Shown here: one piece after another, positions 14,065-21,791 of the stretch
How the letters are laid out: each line of letters starts with the position of its first letter
How positions within the stretch are numbered: the stretch's first letter is position 1
Assembly: GCA_025356695.1 (NCBI GenBank)
Contig: JANXSE010000120.1
Coordinates: 1 to 21,994, forward strand
Reading direction: 5' to 3'
Source: Betaproteobacteria bacterium
GTDB lineage: Bacteria > Pseudomonadota > Gammaproteobacteria > Burkholderiales > SG8-41
DNA length: 21,994 nt
The notes under the pieces: model-generated
What the model was told of the DNA's origin: nothing
Database searches by the model: none
Seen by the model: only the letters and a program-made list of their open reading frames with translations
Program-made: the position numbers and the translations under genes

Positions 14065-14092
14065 AATTACCAGAGACAGCCGAATTTTTCGC

Positions 14093-14671
14093 TCAGGCGA
14101 TCAGATCGGAAACCGCGATCAACTGGCGCGCCACATCAACGAGGCGCGAGTTGTTTTCCATCGCGCGCTTGCGCAACGCTCGATAGGCGTCTTCTTCGGA
14201 AAAGCCGCGGCTCTTCATCAAGAGGCCCTTGGCACGCTCGATCACTTTGCGGTCGGCGAGTTTTTCCTCAATCTCTTCGACTTCGCGTTTGAGCGCGTAG
14301 TACTGCTCGAAACGCGCCACCGCGGCATCAATGATCGGGCCAATGCGTTCGGCCGCCATGCCGTCAACAACGTAAGCGCTGACGCCGGCCTGCGTCGCGG
14401 CGCGGATTTTTTCACCCTCGCCGTCGTGCGTGAACATGACGATCGGGCGCGGATCGTCGCGCGTCAGCACGATAATGTTTTCCAGCGTGTCGCGGTCAGG
14501 CGAATCAGTGTCGATGATGACGATATCGGGTTTCAACGCGCCGACCTGGCGGTGCAGATCGAAGGTCGACGGCAGATAGGCGACGACTTCGTGCCCCGCG
14601 CGCGCGAGCGCCTGCTGCAGCACCTCGGCGCGCTCCACCACGTCGTCAACAATCATTACCTTCAGCGTCAT
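14093..14671 (-). CDS. nasT: NasT-type ANTAR RNA-binding antiterminator with degenerate receiver domain
   Basis: A 192-aa cytoplasmic regulator. Residues 1-120 form a response-regulator-like receiver (MIVDD with D9/D10, VIIDTDSPD with D54), but the usual phospho-relay Lys near residue 101 is absent (AYVVDG), so control by phosphorylation is doubtful. A coiled helix (about 121-140) leads into the ANTAR domain (about 131-186): VIERAKGLLMKSRGFSEEDA and YRALRKRAMENNSRLVDVA. In Azotobacter, Pseudomonas and Paracoccus, NasT binds paired hexaloop hairpins in nas leaders and prevents termination, and the nitrate sensor NasS holds it back. The cognate hairpins are present here before nrtA, cobA and nirC. 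No NasS gene is adjacent. It follows ybiB by 22 bases and is last in the nasA operon. Confidence 0.95.
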   Translation of the reverse strand: MTLKVMIVDDVVERAEVLQQALARAGHEVVAYLPSTFDLHRQVGALKPDIVIIDTDSPDRDTLENIIVLTRDDPRPIVMFTHDGEGEKIRAATQAGVSAYVVDGMAAERIGPIIDAAVARFEQYYALKREVEEIEEKLADRKVIERAKGLLMKSRGFSEEDAYRALRKRAMENNSRLVDVARQLIAVSDLIA

Positions 14672-14693
14672 TGCCCCGCCTGTAAAAGGCCCA

Positions 14694-15677
14694 TCAGGCC
14701 GCCGCGAGGCTACCGGTCTCCACAGCGACGATCGCCTTGGCCTGATTCATGTCGGTAGTATAGCCGGCGGCGAACAAACAGGTCGCCAGCTGGTTGACGA
14801 TCGGCAGCGGCACCGGCGTTTCACCGGCCAGTGCGCGCCGGATCCAGTCGGCAGTAGCGGCGGCATTGGTGCTGTCCGGCAGGGTCGCGATTTTCTTCAG
14901 GGCCGGCGTTTCGGCCTCAAACAAAACCTGTGCTTTGCCTTCGGTCAGATGTTCAATACGCGGCCGGTTGAGCGGATCGGCGTACGGTTCGCCGTGCGCC
15001 CCCAGCAACAGCAGGGCGTGCGCGCCGGTCGCCAGCAAAAAGTCGCGCGTCAAATCGAGCGAGGACTCCTGCCCGACGCCGACCACGCGCAGGCTGTCGC
15101 CTTCAAACGGGTCGATCAGGCGAGCCACCCTGTGCGCGACGGAACGCACGCCAAGGCGCCCGCGCAGGGCGAGCAGTTCTGCCAACCCGGGCGCCAGCAC
15201 CGCCGTGGGCACAAAAGCCACACCGGGTTTGACCAGCACCTCCTGCGCCTGCGCGAGGTTGGCGCAAGGCATGATGCCGAGTTCGCGAAACACATAGGCA
15301 CTGGCGATGCTGCCATCGCCGTTGAGCATGCCGTGCACCAGCACCGGCACGCCGAAACGCTGCAATAGCAGCGCCAGCAACGGCAGCAGGTTCGGCTGGT
15401 CGCGCGCGCCGCCATAACTGGGCAGCACCACCGGCTGCGCCTTGGCCGGCGGCGGTGTCAGGCGAAACAGGCGCTCGTTGATCGCACTGGCATAGCCGGC
15501 CAGTTCCATCAGCGTGGTTTGTTTCATCTGCAGGGCCGCCAGCAGGGCGCCGAGTTCGAGTTCCGGCACGCCGCCGTCGATCATCGCGCCGAACAGCAGT
15601 TCGGCATCGCGCTCGGAGAGTTCCGCTTCGGCGTCAACACCGCAGCAGATGGATTTCAAATATTGTGCGTAAGACAT
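14694..15677 (-). CDS. ybiB: YbiB/TrpD2-type anthranilate phosphoribosyltransferase-like protein
   Basis: A 327-aa protein with the glycosyltransferase family 3 fold. The N-terminal helical part (about 1-70) has ELSERDAELLFGAMIDGGVP, then PVVLPSYGGARDQPNLLPLL replaces the phosphoribosyl-diphosphate loop of TrpD, followed by VLVHGMLNGDGSIASAYVF and LLGAHGEPYADPLNRPRIE. The changed substrate loop means it is not the tryptophan enzyme; E. coli YbiB binds nucleic acids and is the closest described relative. It lies between nasA and nasT (59 and 22 bases), so it is expressed with nitrate genes, but a role in nitrogen metabolism is not established. No strong ribosome site precedes the ATG at 15677. 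Confidence 0.88.
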   Translation of the reverse strand: MSYAQYLKSICCGVDAEAELSERDAELLFGAMIDGGVPELELGALLAALQMKQTTLMELAGYASAINERLFRLTPPPAKAQPVVLPSYGGARDQPNLLPLLALLLQRFGVPVLVHGMLNGDGSIASAYVFRELGIMPCANLAQAQEVLVKPGVAFVPTAVLAPGLAELLALRGRLGVRSVAHRVARLIDPFEGDSLRVVGVGQESSLDLTRDFLLATGAHALLLLGAHGEPYADPLNRPRIEHLTEGKAQVLFEAETPALKKIATLPDSTNAAATADWIRRALAGETPVPLPIVNQLATCLFAAGYTTDMNQAKAIVAVETGSLAAA

Positions 15678-15736
15678 AAATATAAGGATTCATTCATTGG
15701 AGCGGGGCCGGTGTTATTGCCGCCGCCGTTCATCAT

Positions 15737-18496
15737 TCATGCGGCAATCTCGGCAGTCGAACCCTGCGCCGGTTCCTGAGAGCCTGCGCCCGCCTGCCAC
15801 TGGCACATGCGCTTGAGTTCAGGCACGCAGGAGCCGCATTCGGTACCGCACTTCAAACGCTCCTGCAGTTGCGCCAGTCCGGCGCCAGTCGCCAGCACGC
15901 TGCGGATTTCCGATTCGGCAACGTCCAGACAATTGCATACGATCCGGCCGCGATTGAAGCTGCCGCGCGGTGGCGACGCCACCGGCGCCAGTATCCACGC
16001 GCGCACCGCCTCGGCCGGCGCGCCCTCGACCATCATGTTCTTCAGCCATTCCTGGGCAACGGTTTCGCCCGAGAGACAGACGCTTTGCACAATGCCGGCA
16101 TCGACCAGGGCCGATTTTTCCACACGACGGCGGGCATCGATGTAACGCATGGTGCGCCCGGCGTCGGCAAGATCGAACAATTGATCGAGCGTATCGAGCA
16201 CCGCATCCGCAATCGGCGCGGCCGCATAGCCATGCAGCATGACCACCGGGTTGTCGCGCCCGCCCAGCGTCAAGGTCGCGTAATCAAATGAGGACAGCAG
16301 CGGTTGCAACGCGTCACGCAGCGCCTGCACGCCGGATAGCGCAGTGGCGTCGATGCGGCGCATCGCCACCACGCGATGGGGCAAATCGACGGCCTCGACT
16401 TCAATCGCCGCATGTTTGAGTTCGGGTTGCTTCGACACCGGATCGACGGCGGCGACGGTTAGCGCATTGACGCCGGCGCCGCGCATGAACTGGCTGCCCC
16501 AGTGCATCGGCATGAAGACCTGTCCGACACGCATCTGCTCGGAGGCTTCGACGCGCACGATCAGTTCGCCGCGACGGCTTTTCAGGCGCGCGGTGTCGCC
16601 GTCCTTCAAACCACGGCGCGTCATGTCGCGCGCATTCATCGACAGCCGCGGTTCGCCGGCGTGATTGAAGAGACGCGCAATGGTGCCGGTGCGACTCATG
16701 CCGTGCCACTGATCGCGAAGGCGGCCGGTGTTCAATGCCAGCGGGAAACGCGCGTCGATCTTTTCAGCTGTCGCCCGGTGTTTGACCAGGGCGAAATGCG
16801 CGCGCCCGCTCGCGGTGGGGAAACGGCCATCGGCGTACAGCCGCTCACGTCCCGCCGTTGCGCCCTCGGGCAAGGGCCACTGCTGCGGGCCTGCGGTTTC
16901 GAGCATGGCATAACTCAAACCGGTGATATCGAGATCGCGGCCGCGCGTCGTTTCGCGGTGTTCGTTGAAAACCTGTTCGAGGTGCGTGTAAGGAAACAGG
17001 CGCGATGCGCGCGCGTCACCCAGCACGCGGCCGAGGCGCAGCGCAAAATCCGCCGCAATCGCCCAGTCGGCGCGCGCCTCGCCGGGCCCCGGCACCGCCG
17101 CGCGCACGCGCGTGATGCGGCGCTCAGAGTTGGTCACCGTGCCCTCTTTTTCGCCCCAGGTTGTCGCCGGCAGCAAAAGATCGGCATAGGCGGCGGTATC
17201 AGTATTGCGATAAGCCTCCTGCACCACCACGAATTCGGCGCGTTCGAGCGCGGCACGCACGCGCGAAACATCCGGCATCGACTGCGCCGGGTTCGTGCAG
17301 GCGATCCACACCGCCTTGATTTCGCCGCGCTCGATGGCCTCGAACATTTCAACCGCGGTCTTGCCCGCTTGCGCCGGCACATCGTCAACCCCCCACAGAC
17401 GCGCCACCTCGGTGCGGTGTTCGGCATTGCCAAGATCGCGATGCGCCGACAGCAGATTGGCCATGCCGCCGACTTCGCGCCCGCCCATTGCATTGGGCTG
17501 GCCGGTCAGCGACAGCGGCCCCGCACCCGGACGGCCGATCTGGCCGGTGGCCAGATGCAGATTGATCAGCGCGGCGTTGTTGTCGCTGCCGTGCGAGGAT
17601 TGATTGAGTCCCTGACAATACATCGACAACGTCGCCGCCGAACCGCCGAACCAGCGCGCCGCCTGCGTAATGTCGTCCGCGCTGACGCCGCAAATCGCCG
17701 CCGCCACCTGCGGGGTGGTTTCTCGCACCGCCTGTTTCAACGCATCGAAACCCTCGGTGTGCGCGGTGATGAATGGCTCATCGCACAAACCTTCCGACAA
17801 CATGACGTGCAGCATCGCGTTGTAGAGTGCGATGTCGGTGCCCGGGAGTATCGGCAGAAACAGATCGGCCGCCGCCGCGGTATCGGTGCGGCGCGGATCG
17901 ACAACGATGATCTTCATCTGCGGCCGCGCCTGTTTGGCCGCCTCGATGCGGCGGAACAGGATCGGATGCGCGTAGGCGGTGTTCGAGCCGGCGATGAACA
18001 GGCATTCGGCACTGTCGATGTCGGCGTAACAGGCCGGCGGCGCATCGGCGCCCAGCGTCATTTTGTAACCCGCCACCGCCGAGGACATGCACAGCCGCGA
18101 ATTGGTATCGACGTTATTGGTGCCGATCAGTCCCTTCGCCAGTTTATTGAAAACGTAATAATCTTCGGTCAGCAACTGGCCCGAGATATAAAACGCCACA
18201 CTGTCCGGCCCGTGTGCGCGAATGATTTCGGCAAAACGCGCCGCAGCGTGGTCCAGCGCATCGTCCCAGCCGACGCGCGCACGCGCCGCAGCGCGCGCGT
18301 GGCGCAACTCCGGAAACTTCGCGCGCGCATTAACGGCATCGGCCAGATGCAGCGTCGAACCCTTGGTGCACAGGCGGCCGAAATTCGCCGGATGATCCGG
18401 ATCGCCAGCCACGCCGGTGATGCGCGTGCCGTCGCTTTCGATCAGCACGCCACAACCGACGCCGCAATAACAACAGGTGGACTTCGTGTGAGTCAT
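15737..18496 (-). CDS. nasA: Assimilatory nitrate reductase catalytic subunit with C-terminal BFD-like domain
   Basis: A 919-aa cytoplasmic molybdoenzyme reducing nitrate to nitrite. The N-terminus has the [4Fe-4S] site CYCGVGCGV plus GRLCTKG. Mo-bisPGD domains follow; NSRLCMSSAVAGYKM (about residues 128-145) supplies the expected Mo-ligand Cys, with LTGQPNAMGGREVGGMANLL and WHGMSRTGTIARLFNHAGEP as further family blocks. A BFD-like [2Fe-2S] domain ends it (about 860-905: IVCNCLDVAESEI, CGTECGSCVPELKRMC). No signal peptide is present, as expected for the assimilatory type. No separate NAD(P)H electron-transfer subunit is in the window, so the donor may be ferredoxin or flavodoxin, or encoded elsewhere. 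It heads the nasA-ybiB-nasT operon. Unlike nrtA and cobA it has no ANTAR-type leader; a σ54 consensus abuts its ATG. Confidence 0.96.
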   Translation of the reverse strand: MTHTKSTCCYCGVGCGVLIESDGTRITGVAGDPDHPANFGRLCTKGSTLHLADAVNARAKFPELRHARAAARARVGWDDALDHAAARFAEIIRAHGPDSVAFYISGQLLTEDYYVFNKLAKGLIGTNNVDTNSRLCMSSAVAGYKMTLGADAPPACYADIDSAECLFIAGSNTAYAHPILFRRIEAAKQARPQMKIIVVDPRRTDTAAAADLFLPILPGTDIALYNAMLHVMLSEGLCDEPFITAHTEGFDALKQAVRETTPQVAAAICGVSADDITQAARWFGGSAATLSMYCQGLNQSSHGSDNNAALINLHLATGQIGRPGAGPLSLTGQPNAMGGREVGGMANLLSAHRDLGNAEHRTEVARLWGVDDVPAQAGKTAVEMFEAIERGEIKAVWIACTNPAQSMPDVSRVRAALERAEFVVVQEAYRNTDTAAYADLLLPATTWGEKEGTVTNSERRITRVRAAVPGPGEARADWAIAADFALRLGRVLGDARASRLFPYTHLEQVFNEHRETTRGRDLDITGLSYAMLETAGPQQWPLPEGATAGRERLYADGRFPTASGRAHFALVKHRATAEKIDARFPLALNTGRLRDQWHGMSRTGTIARLFNHAGEPRLSMNARDMTRRGLKDGDTARLKSRRGELIVRVEASEQMRVGQVFMPMHWGSQFMRGAGVNALTVAAVDPVSKQPELKHAAIEVEAVDLPHRVVAMRRIDATALSGVQALRDALQPLLSSFDYATLTLGGRDNPVVMLHGYAAAPIADAVLDTLDQLFDLADAGRTMRYIDARRRVEKSALVDAGIVQSVCLSGETVAQEWLKNMMVEGAPAEAVRAWILAPVASPPRGSFNRGRIVCNCLDVAESEIRSVLATGAGLAQLQERLKCGTECGSCVPELKRMCQWQAGAGSQEPAQGSTAEIAA

Positions 18497-18507
18497 GCAC
18501 CTTTATT

Positions 18508-18523
18508 AGCAACCGACGTGCCA
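18508..18523 (-). promoter_or_regulatory. Perfect σ54 consensus immediately upstream of nasA
   Basis: Minus strand TGGCACGTCGGTTGCT matches TGGCACG-N4-TTGCW exactly. The transcript would start near 18497, within about one base of the nasA ATG at 18496, so the mRNA would be leaderless and the AAAGG before the ATG would not be transcribed. No clear NtrC dyad is seen at -100 to -130. The rest of the 143-bp gap to ubiD (18524-18639) shows nothing else I can name. Confidence 0.65.
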
Positions 18524-18639
18524 ATTACGAATGCGCTTCAAATCATGGCGTTACGAATTAATGCGGGTAATCTGCGCCAGATCGCAGTGCATCGATCGGG
18601 CAGCCCGCCTTATGTTGGTGCGGCGCGGGGCTAGCACTG

Positions 18640-20265
18640 CTAGTCCGGCCGGAACTTGGTTTCCGGCTTTAATCCCTTCTGCTGCTGCTTCTCGCTGATG
18701 CGGCCATTTTCGAGATAGTTGCCTTCGACCGCGCGCTTTGCCGCTGCGTCCCACTGCGGCATCCAGTCGCCCAGCGAATAGCCGAACCACGGGGATTGCG
18801 GACGCAGCGCCGGCAGGCCGAGCTTTTCCCAGATGACGCGCGCGCGCTCCATGTATTCTTTTTTTGGCAGCGCCAACGGCGGCATGCCGCCTTTCATCGT
18901 CGCGTCCATCAACAACGTCGAGTCTTCTTCGTTGTCGGACTCGCGTTTGGGGCCGTGGCCCTGCCCGCGATGCGCCAGCACCTGCACGTCCTCCACCGGA
19001 TTCATGCGATAGGCCATCGCCCACAACAGCGTGTCGGCATTGTCGGCGTCGATGTCGTCGTTCACCGCGATGCAGATCTTGCTGCAGTCGCCCTTGAAGT
19101 ACGCAGCGCCGTAGAGCGCGCGCCAGATTTCGGTCGGCGGCGTGCCGTTCTCGATCGTAATGATGGTGACGCGCAGCAAACCGGTGAGCGGTTCGTGCAG
19201 TTGCACGCGCTTGACGCCGCGCACGCCCAGCTCATCGCGCAGATGCGCGAGGAACAACGGCTCGTAGGCAACGCGTTTGATCACGCTCGATTCGGACGGC
19301 GCCACCTGGCTGATGTAGGACGGGATCACCGGCTTCTTGCGATGGGTAATCGCGGTGATGCGCATCGGCATGTTGAATTCTTCGAGCGCGACGTGGCCGT
19401 GCGATTCGCCGAACGGCGCTTCGGGCTCGACAATCTCGGTGTCGATAAAACCTTCGATCACAATTTCCGACTCGGCCGGCACCATCAGATCGACCGTTTT
19501 CGCTTTGACGATATTGATCGGCGCGCCTGCAAGACCGCCGGCGACGTCAAGTTCATCGACGCCGATCGGCAGTTTCTGCGGGCCCATGAACGCCACGTAC
19601 GGCGGGCAGCCAAGCACGATCGCACAGGGCATCCACTTGTCGCCGCGCTTCTGATGTTTCAGATAATGCTGGTAACCGCCGGCGCCGCCGACACGCGTGG
19701 CCATGCGCACCACCAGACGGTCCGGCGCTTTCAGCGCGGCGCGATAGGTGCCCATGTTCTGAATGCCGGTTTCCGGGTCGCGCGTAATCACATTGGTTGC
19801 TGTCAGCGTCGGCGCCGAATCGAAACCCGGCGTCGAAATCGGAATCGGCAGCATGTCGAGTCCGTGGCCCTCGCCCTGCAAAGCAGCGCCTTCATGCACG
19901 ACGTCATGACAGGCCGCCTTTTCGACCACGGCCGGCTTGATCGGCTGCGCGATCGCGCGGTCCCACTTGGCCTGGATCTGCTCGACCGGCGCGCCCATGC
20001 CGACGCTGTAAATGGCGCGGTTGGCGGCGATCGCACCGACCACCACAGGGATGTCGTACTTGCGGCCGCGGCCGTCGCGGATATTCGTAAAGAGGAAAGC
20101 CTTGCGGTCTTTCTCCTCCATGCCGCCGACAAACTGCCAGCGCACCAGCGCGTGCATTTCGGCGTCCTTGTCGATCGGCTCATCGATCGTCAGCAGCAGG
20201 CCCTGCGCCTTCAGCGTTTCGAGGTGTTCGTGCAGGTCCGGGTAGCCGCGGGTGGTGTTTTTCAT
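18640..20265 (-). CDS. UbiD-family prenylated-FMN-dependent decarboxylase
   Basis: A 541-aa protein of the UbiD family, which adds or removes CO2 on aromatic or unsaturated acids with prenylated FMN. The cofactor region ITRDPETGIQNMGTYR holds Asn170 and Arg175, and EIVEPEAPFGESHGH holds Glu282 and Glu287; together these match the Arg-Glu-Glu active site. The N-terminus DLHEHLETLKAQGLLLTIDE is usual. The reading frame is open far upstream to 20955, but that part overlaps the divergent FAD-subunit gene and has no UbiD similarity, so ATG at 20265 is chosen. No UbiX partner is seen. Divergent pairing with a molybdenum hydroxylase suggests catabolism of an aromatic or heterocyclic acid; ubiquinone synthesis is less likely. 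The substrate cannot be named. Confidence 0.92.
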   Translation of the reverse strand: MKNTTRGYPDLHEHLETLKAQGLLLTIDEPIDKDAEMHALVRWQFVGGMEEKDRKAFLFTNIRDGRGRKYDIPVVVGAIAANRAIYSVGMGAPVEQIQAKWDRAIAQPIKPAVVEKAACHDVVHEGAALQGEGHGLDMLPIPISTPGFDSAPTLTATNVITRDPETGIQNMGTYRAALKAPDRLVVRMATRVGGAGGYQHYLKHQKRGDKWMPCAIVLGCPPYVAFMGPQKLPIGVDELDVAGGLAGAPINIVKAKTVDLMVPAESEIVIEGFIDTEIVEPEAPFGESHGHVALEEFNMPMRITAITHRKKPVIPSYISQVAPSESSVIKRVAYEPLFLAHLRDELGVRGVKRVQLHEPLTGLLRVTIITIENGTPPTEIWRALYGAAYFKGDCSKICIAVNDDIDADNADTLLWAMAYRMNPVEDVQVLAHRGQGHGPKRESDNEEDSTLLMDATMKGGMPPLALPKKEYMERARVIWEKLGLPALRPQSPWFGYSLGDWMPQWDAAAKRAVEGNYLENGRISEKQQQKGLKPETKFRPD

Positions 20266-20416
20266 GGCGCGCTTTTCATAATATAAGGCTTCAGCAACGT
20301 GTGAGATAATCGCGCTCCGCCGGCGGGGCAGACAGTTGCGCGATAAGCGGTCGCTGATTTTAAGCCATAGAGCCCGTGCCCGCACCGGCCACAAACTACT
20401 AAATCGACGAAATCCA
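20266..20416. promoter_or_regulatory. Divergent promoter region, UbiD-family gene / molybdenum hydroxylase genes
   Basis: A 151-bp gap between two divergent transcription units. On the plus strand TTGCGC (20336-20341) and TTTAAG (20359-20364) with a 17-base spacer form a weak σ70-like pair. No operator or σ54 site is evident, and no regulator gene lies next to it. Confidence 0.35.
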
Positions 20417-21295
20417 ATGAAGTCTGCTGCATTCGAATATGCGCGCGCCTCTTCGCTTGACGAAGTCTGCGACTGGCTGCGCAAAGACGGTGACGACGCG
20501 AAACTGATCGCCGGCGGCCAAAGCCTGGTACCGATGATGGCGATGCGCCTAACGCGCCCGGCGCGCTTGATCAACATCAATGAAATCGACGCGCTGAAAT
20601 TTATCGCCGTCGAAAAAGACGTTGCGCGCACCGGTGCCTGCACACGCCAGTGCGTGATTGCACGTGACAGCACGCTCGCCAACGCGGTGCCACTGCTCAA
20701 ACAGGCGCTCGAATGGGTCGGCCACGTGCAGACGCGCAACCGCGGCACCGTCGGTGGCAGCCTCGTGCACGCTGATCCCGCCGCCGAAATGCCGCTCGTC
20801 GCGCAAATTCTCGGCGCCGGGATGATGTTGCGTTCGCACGCCGGCACGCGCTCGGTTGCGGCGTCTGATTTTTTCGACGGCCCGCTGGCCACCGCGACAC
20901 GCCCCGACGAATGCCTTGAAGAAATCCACTGGCCGCGGTGGTCTGAAAAACGCACGGGGTCGGCCTTTACGGAAATCAGCCGCCGTCACGGCGACTTCGC
21001 GCTAGTCGCCGCCGCCGCGCAGATTGCCATCGATGAAAACGGTACCTGCACGCGCGCAAGCTTCGGCTTGGCCGGCGGCGGTTACATTCCGATGGCGTTT
21101 CCGAAAATCGCCGCGCGTCTCGTCGGCAGCAAACTCGAAGACGATGTCGTGCAAAGTGTCGTCAACGACGCCGCGACTGCATTCGATCCCGGCGGCGATC
21201 TGCACGCCAGCCCCGACTACCGCCGGCAACTTGCCGTGGTGCTCGCCACGCGCATGCTGCGCGCCGCCTACGACGGCGCAAGGAAACAATCATGA
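20417..21295 (+). CDS. Xanthine dehydrogenase family FAD-binding subunit (CoxM-like)
   Basis: A 292-aa medium subunit of a molybdenum hydroxylase. It carries FAD between the iron-sulfur subunit and the acceptor. FAD-contact motifs are visible: AKLIAGGQSLVPMMAMR-like (LIAGGQSLVPMMAMRLTRP, about 33-51) and the QTRNRGTVGGSLVHADPAAE stretch (about 104-123). A CO dehydrogenase FAD-subunit C-terminal domain follows (about 175-290: FTEISRRHGDFALVAAAAQI). ATG at 20417 gives the family start MKSAAFEYARASSLDEV. Its stop overlaps the next start (ATGA), so the two are translationally coupled. Confidence 0.94.
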   Translation: MKSAAFEYARASSLDEVCDWLRKDGDDAKLIAGGQSLVPMMAMRLTRPARLININEIDALKFIAVEKDVARTGACTRQCVIARDSTLANAVPLLKQALEWVGHVQTRNRGTVGGSLVHADPAAEMPLVAQILGAGMMLRSHAGTRSVAASDFFDGPLATATRPDECLEEIHWPRWSEKRTGSAFTEISRRHGDFALVAAAAQIAIDENGTCTRASFGLAGGGYIPMAFPKIAARLVGSKLEDDVVQSVVNDAATAFDPGGDLHASPDYRRQLAVVLATRMLRAAYDGARKQS

Positions 21296-21789
21296 GCACC
21301 AACGAAAAACTCTATCCGGTCGCCATCGAAGTCAACGGCAAGCAACGCAGCGCGCAAGTACCGGCGCGCCTGTCGCTGGTGGATTTTCTGCGCGAAGAAC
21401 TGCGCCTGACCGGCACGCATGTCGGCTGCGAACACGGCATCTGCGGCGCCTGTTCGATCATGCTCGACGGCGAACCGGTGCGTTCCTGCCTGATGTTTGC
21501 GGTGCAGGCCGACGGCCACAAAATCACCACGGTCGAAGGCCTCACGCCTGCCGACGGCACGCTAAGCGTTTTGCAGGACAGCTTCTGCGAAGCGCACGGC
21601 CTGCAATGCGGTTACTGCACGCCGGGCATGCTGATCGCCTCACAGGCGTTGCTGAATGCAACGCCGGACCCGACGGAAGAACAGATCCGCGACGCCATCG
21701 GCGGCAATCTCTGCCGCTGCACCGGTTACCGCCAGATCGTCGACGCGGTAAAGCTCGCCGCCGGCCGTCTCGCCGCGGAGAAAAAATAA
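21292..21789 (+). CDS. Xanthine dehydrogenase family 2Fe-2S subunit (CoxS-like)
   Basis: A 165-aa small subunit with two [2Fe-2S] clusters. The plant-ferredoxin-type cluster uses Cys46, Cys51, Cys54 (GCEHGICGACS) and Cys66. The second uses Cys106/Cys109 (QCGYCTPGM) and Cys141/Cys143 (NLCRCTGYR). The length and both motifs are complete. It transfers electrons from the molybdenum centre to the FAD subunit. It overlaps the FAD-subunit gene by four bases and is followed two bases later by the large subunit. Confidence 0.96.
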   Translation: MSTNEKLYPVAIEVNGKQRSAQVPARLSLVDFLREELRLTGTHVGCEHGICGACSIMLDGEPVRSCLMFAVQADGHKITTVEGLTPADGTLSVLQDSFCEAHGLQCGYCTPGMLIASQALLNATPDPTEEQIRDAIGGNLCRCTGYRQIVDAVKLAAGRLAAEKK

Positions 21790-21791
21790 TC

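Noticed and set aside
16502..18634. A 710-codon open frame on the plus strand opposite nasA
   Set aside because: It is the antisense shadow of nasA, with Arg/Ala-rich low-information sequence and no family features. The open frames at 10878-12416 and 18796-20286 (plus) were rejected for the same reason.
18560..18640. An NtrC dyad upstream of nasA
   Set aside because: GCGCC and AGTGC half-sites occur near 18573-18590 but with 7-base spacing, and the GGTGC near 18617 faces the wrong way relative to GCAC near 18635.
20266..20955. N-terminal extension of the UbiD-family gene
   Set aside because: The frame stays open but overlaps the FAD-subunit gene on the other strand; the family N-terminus begins at 20265.
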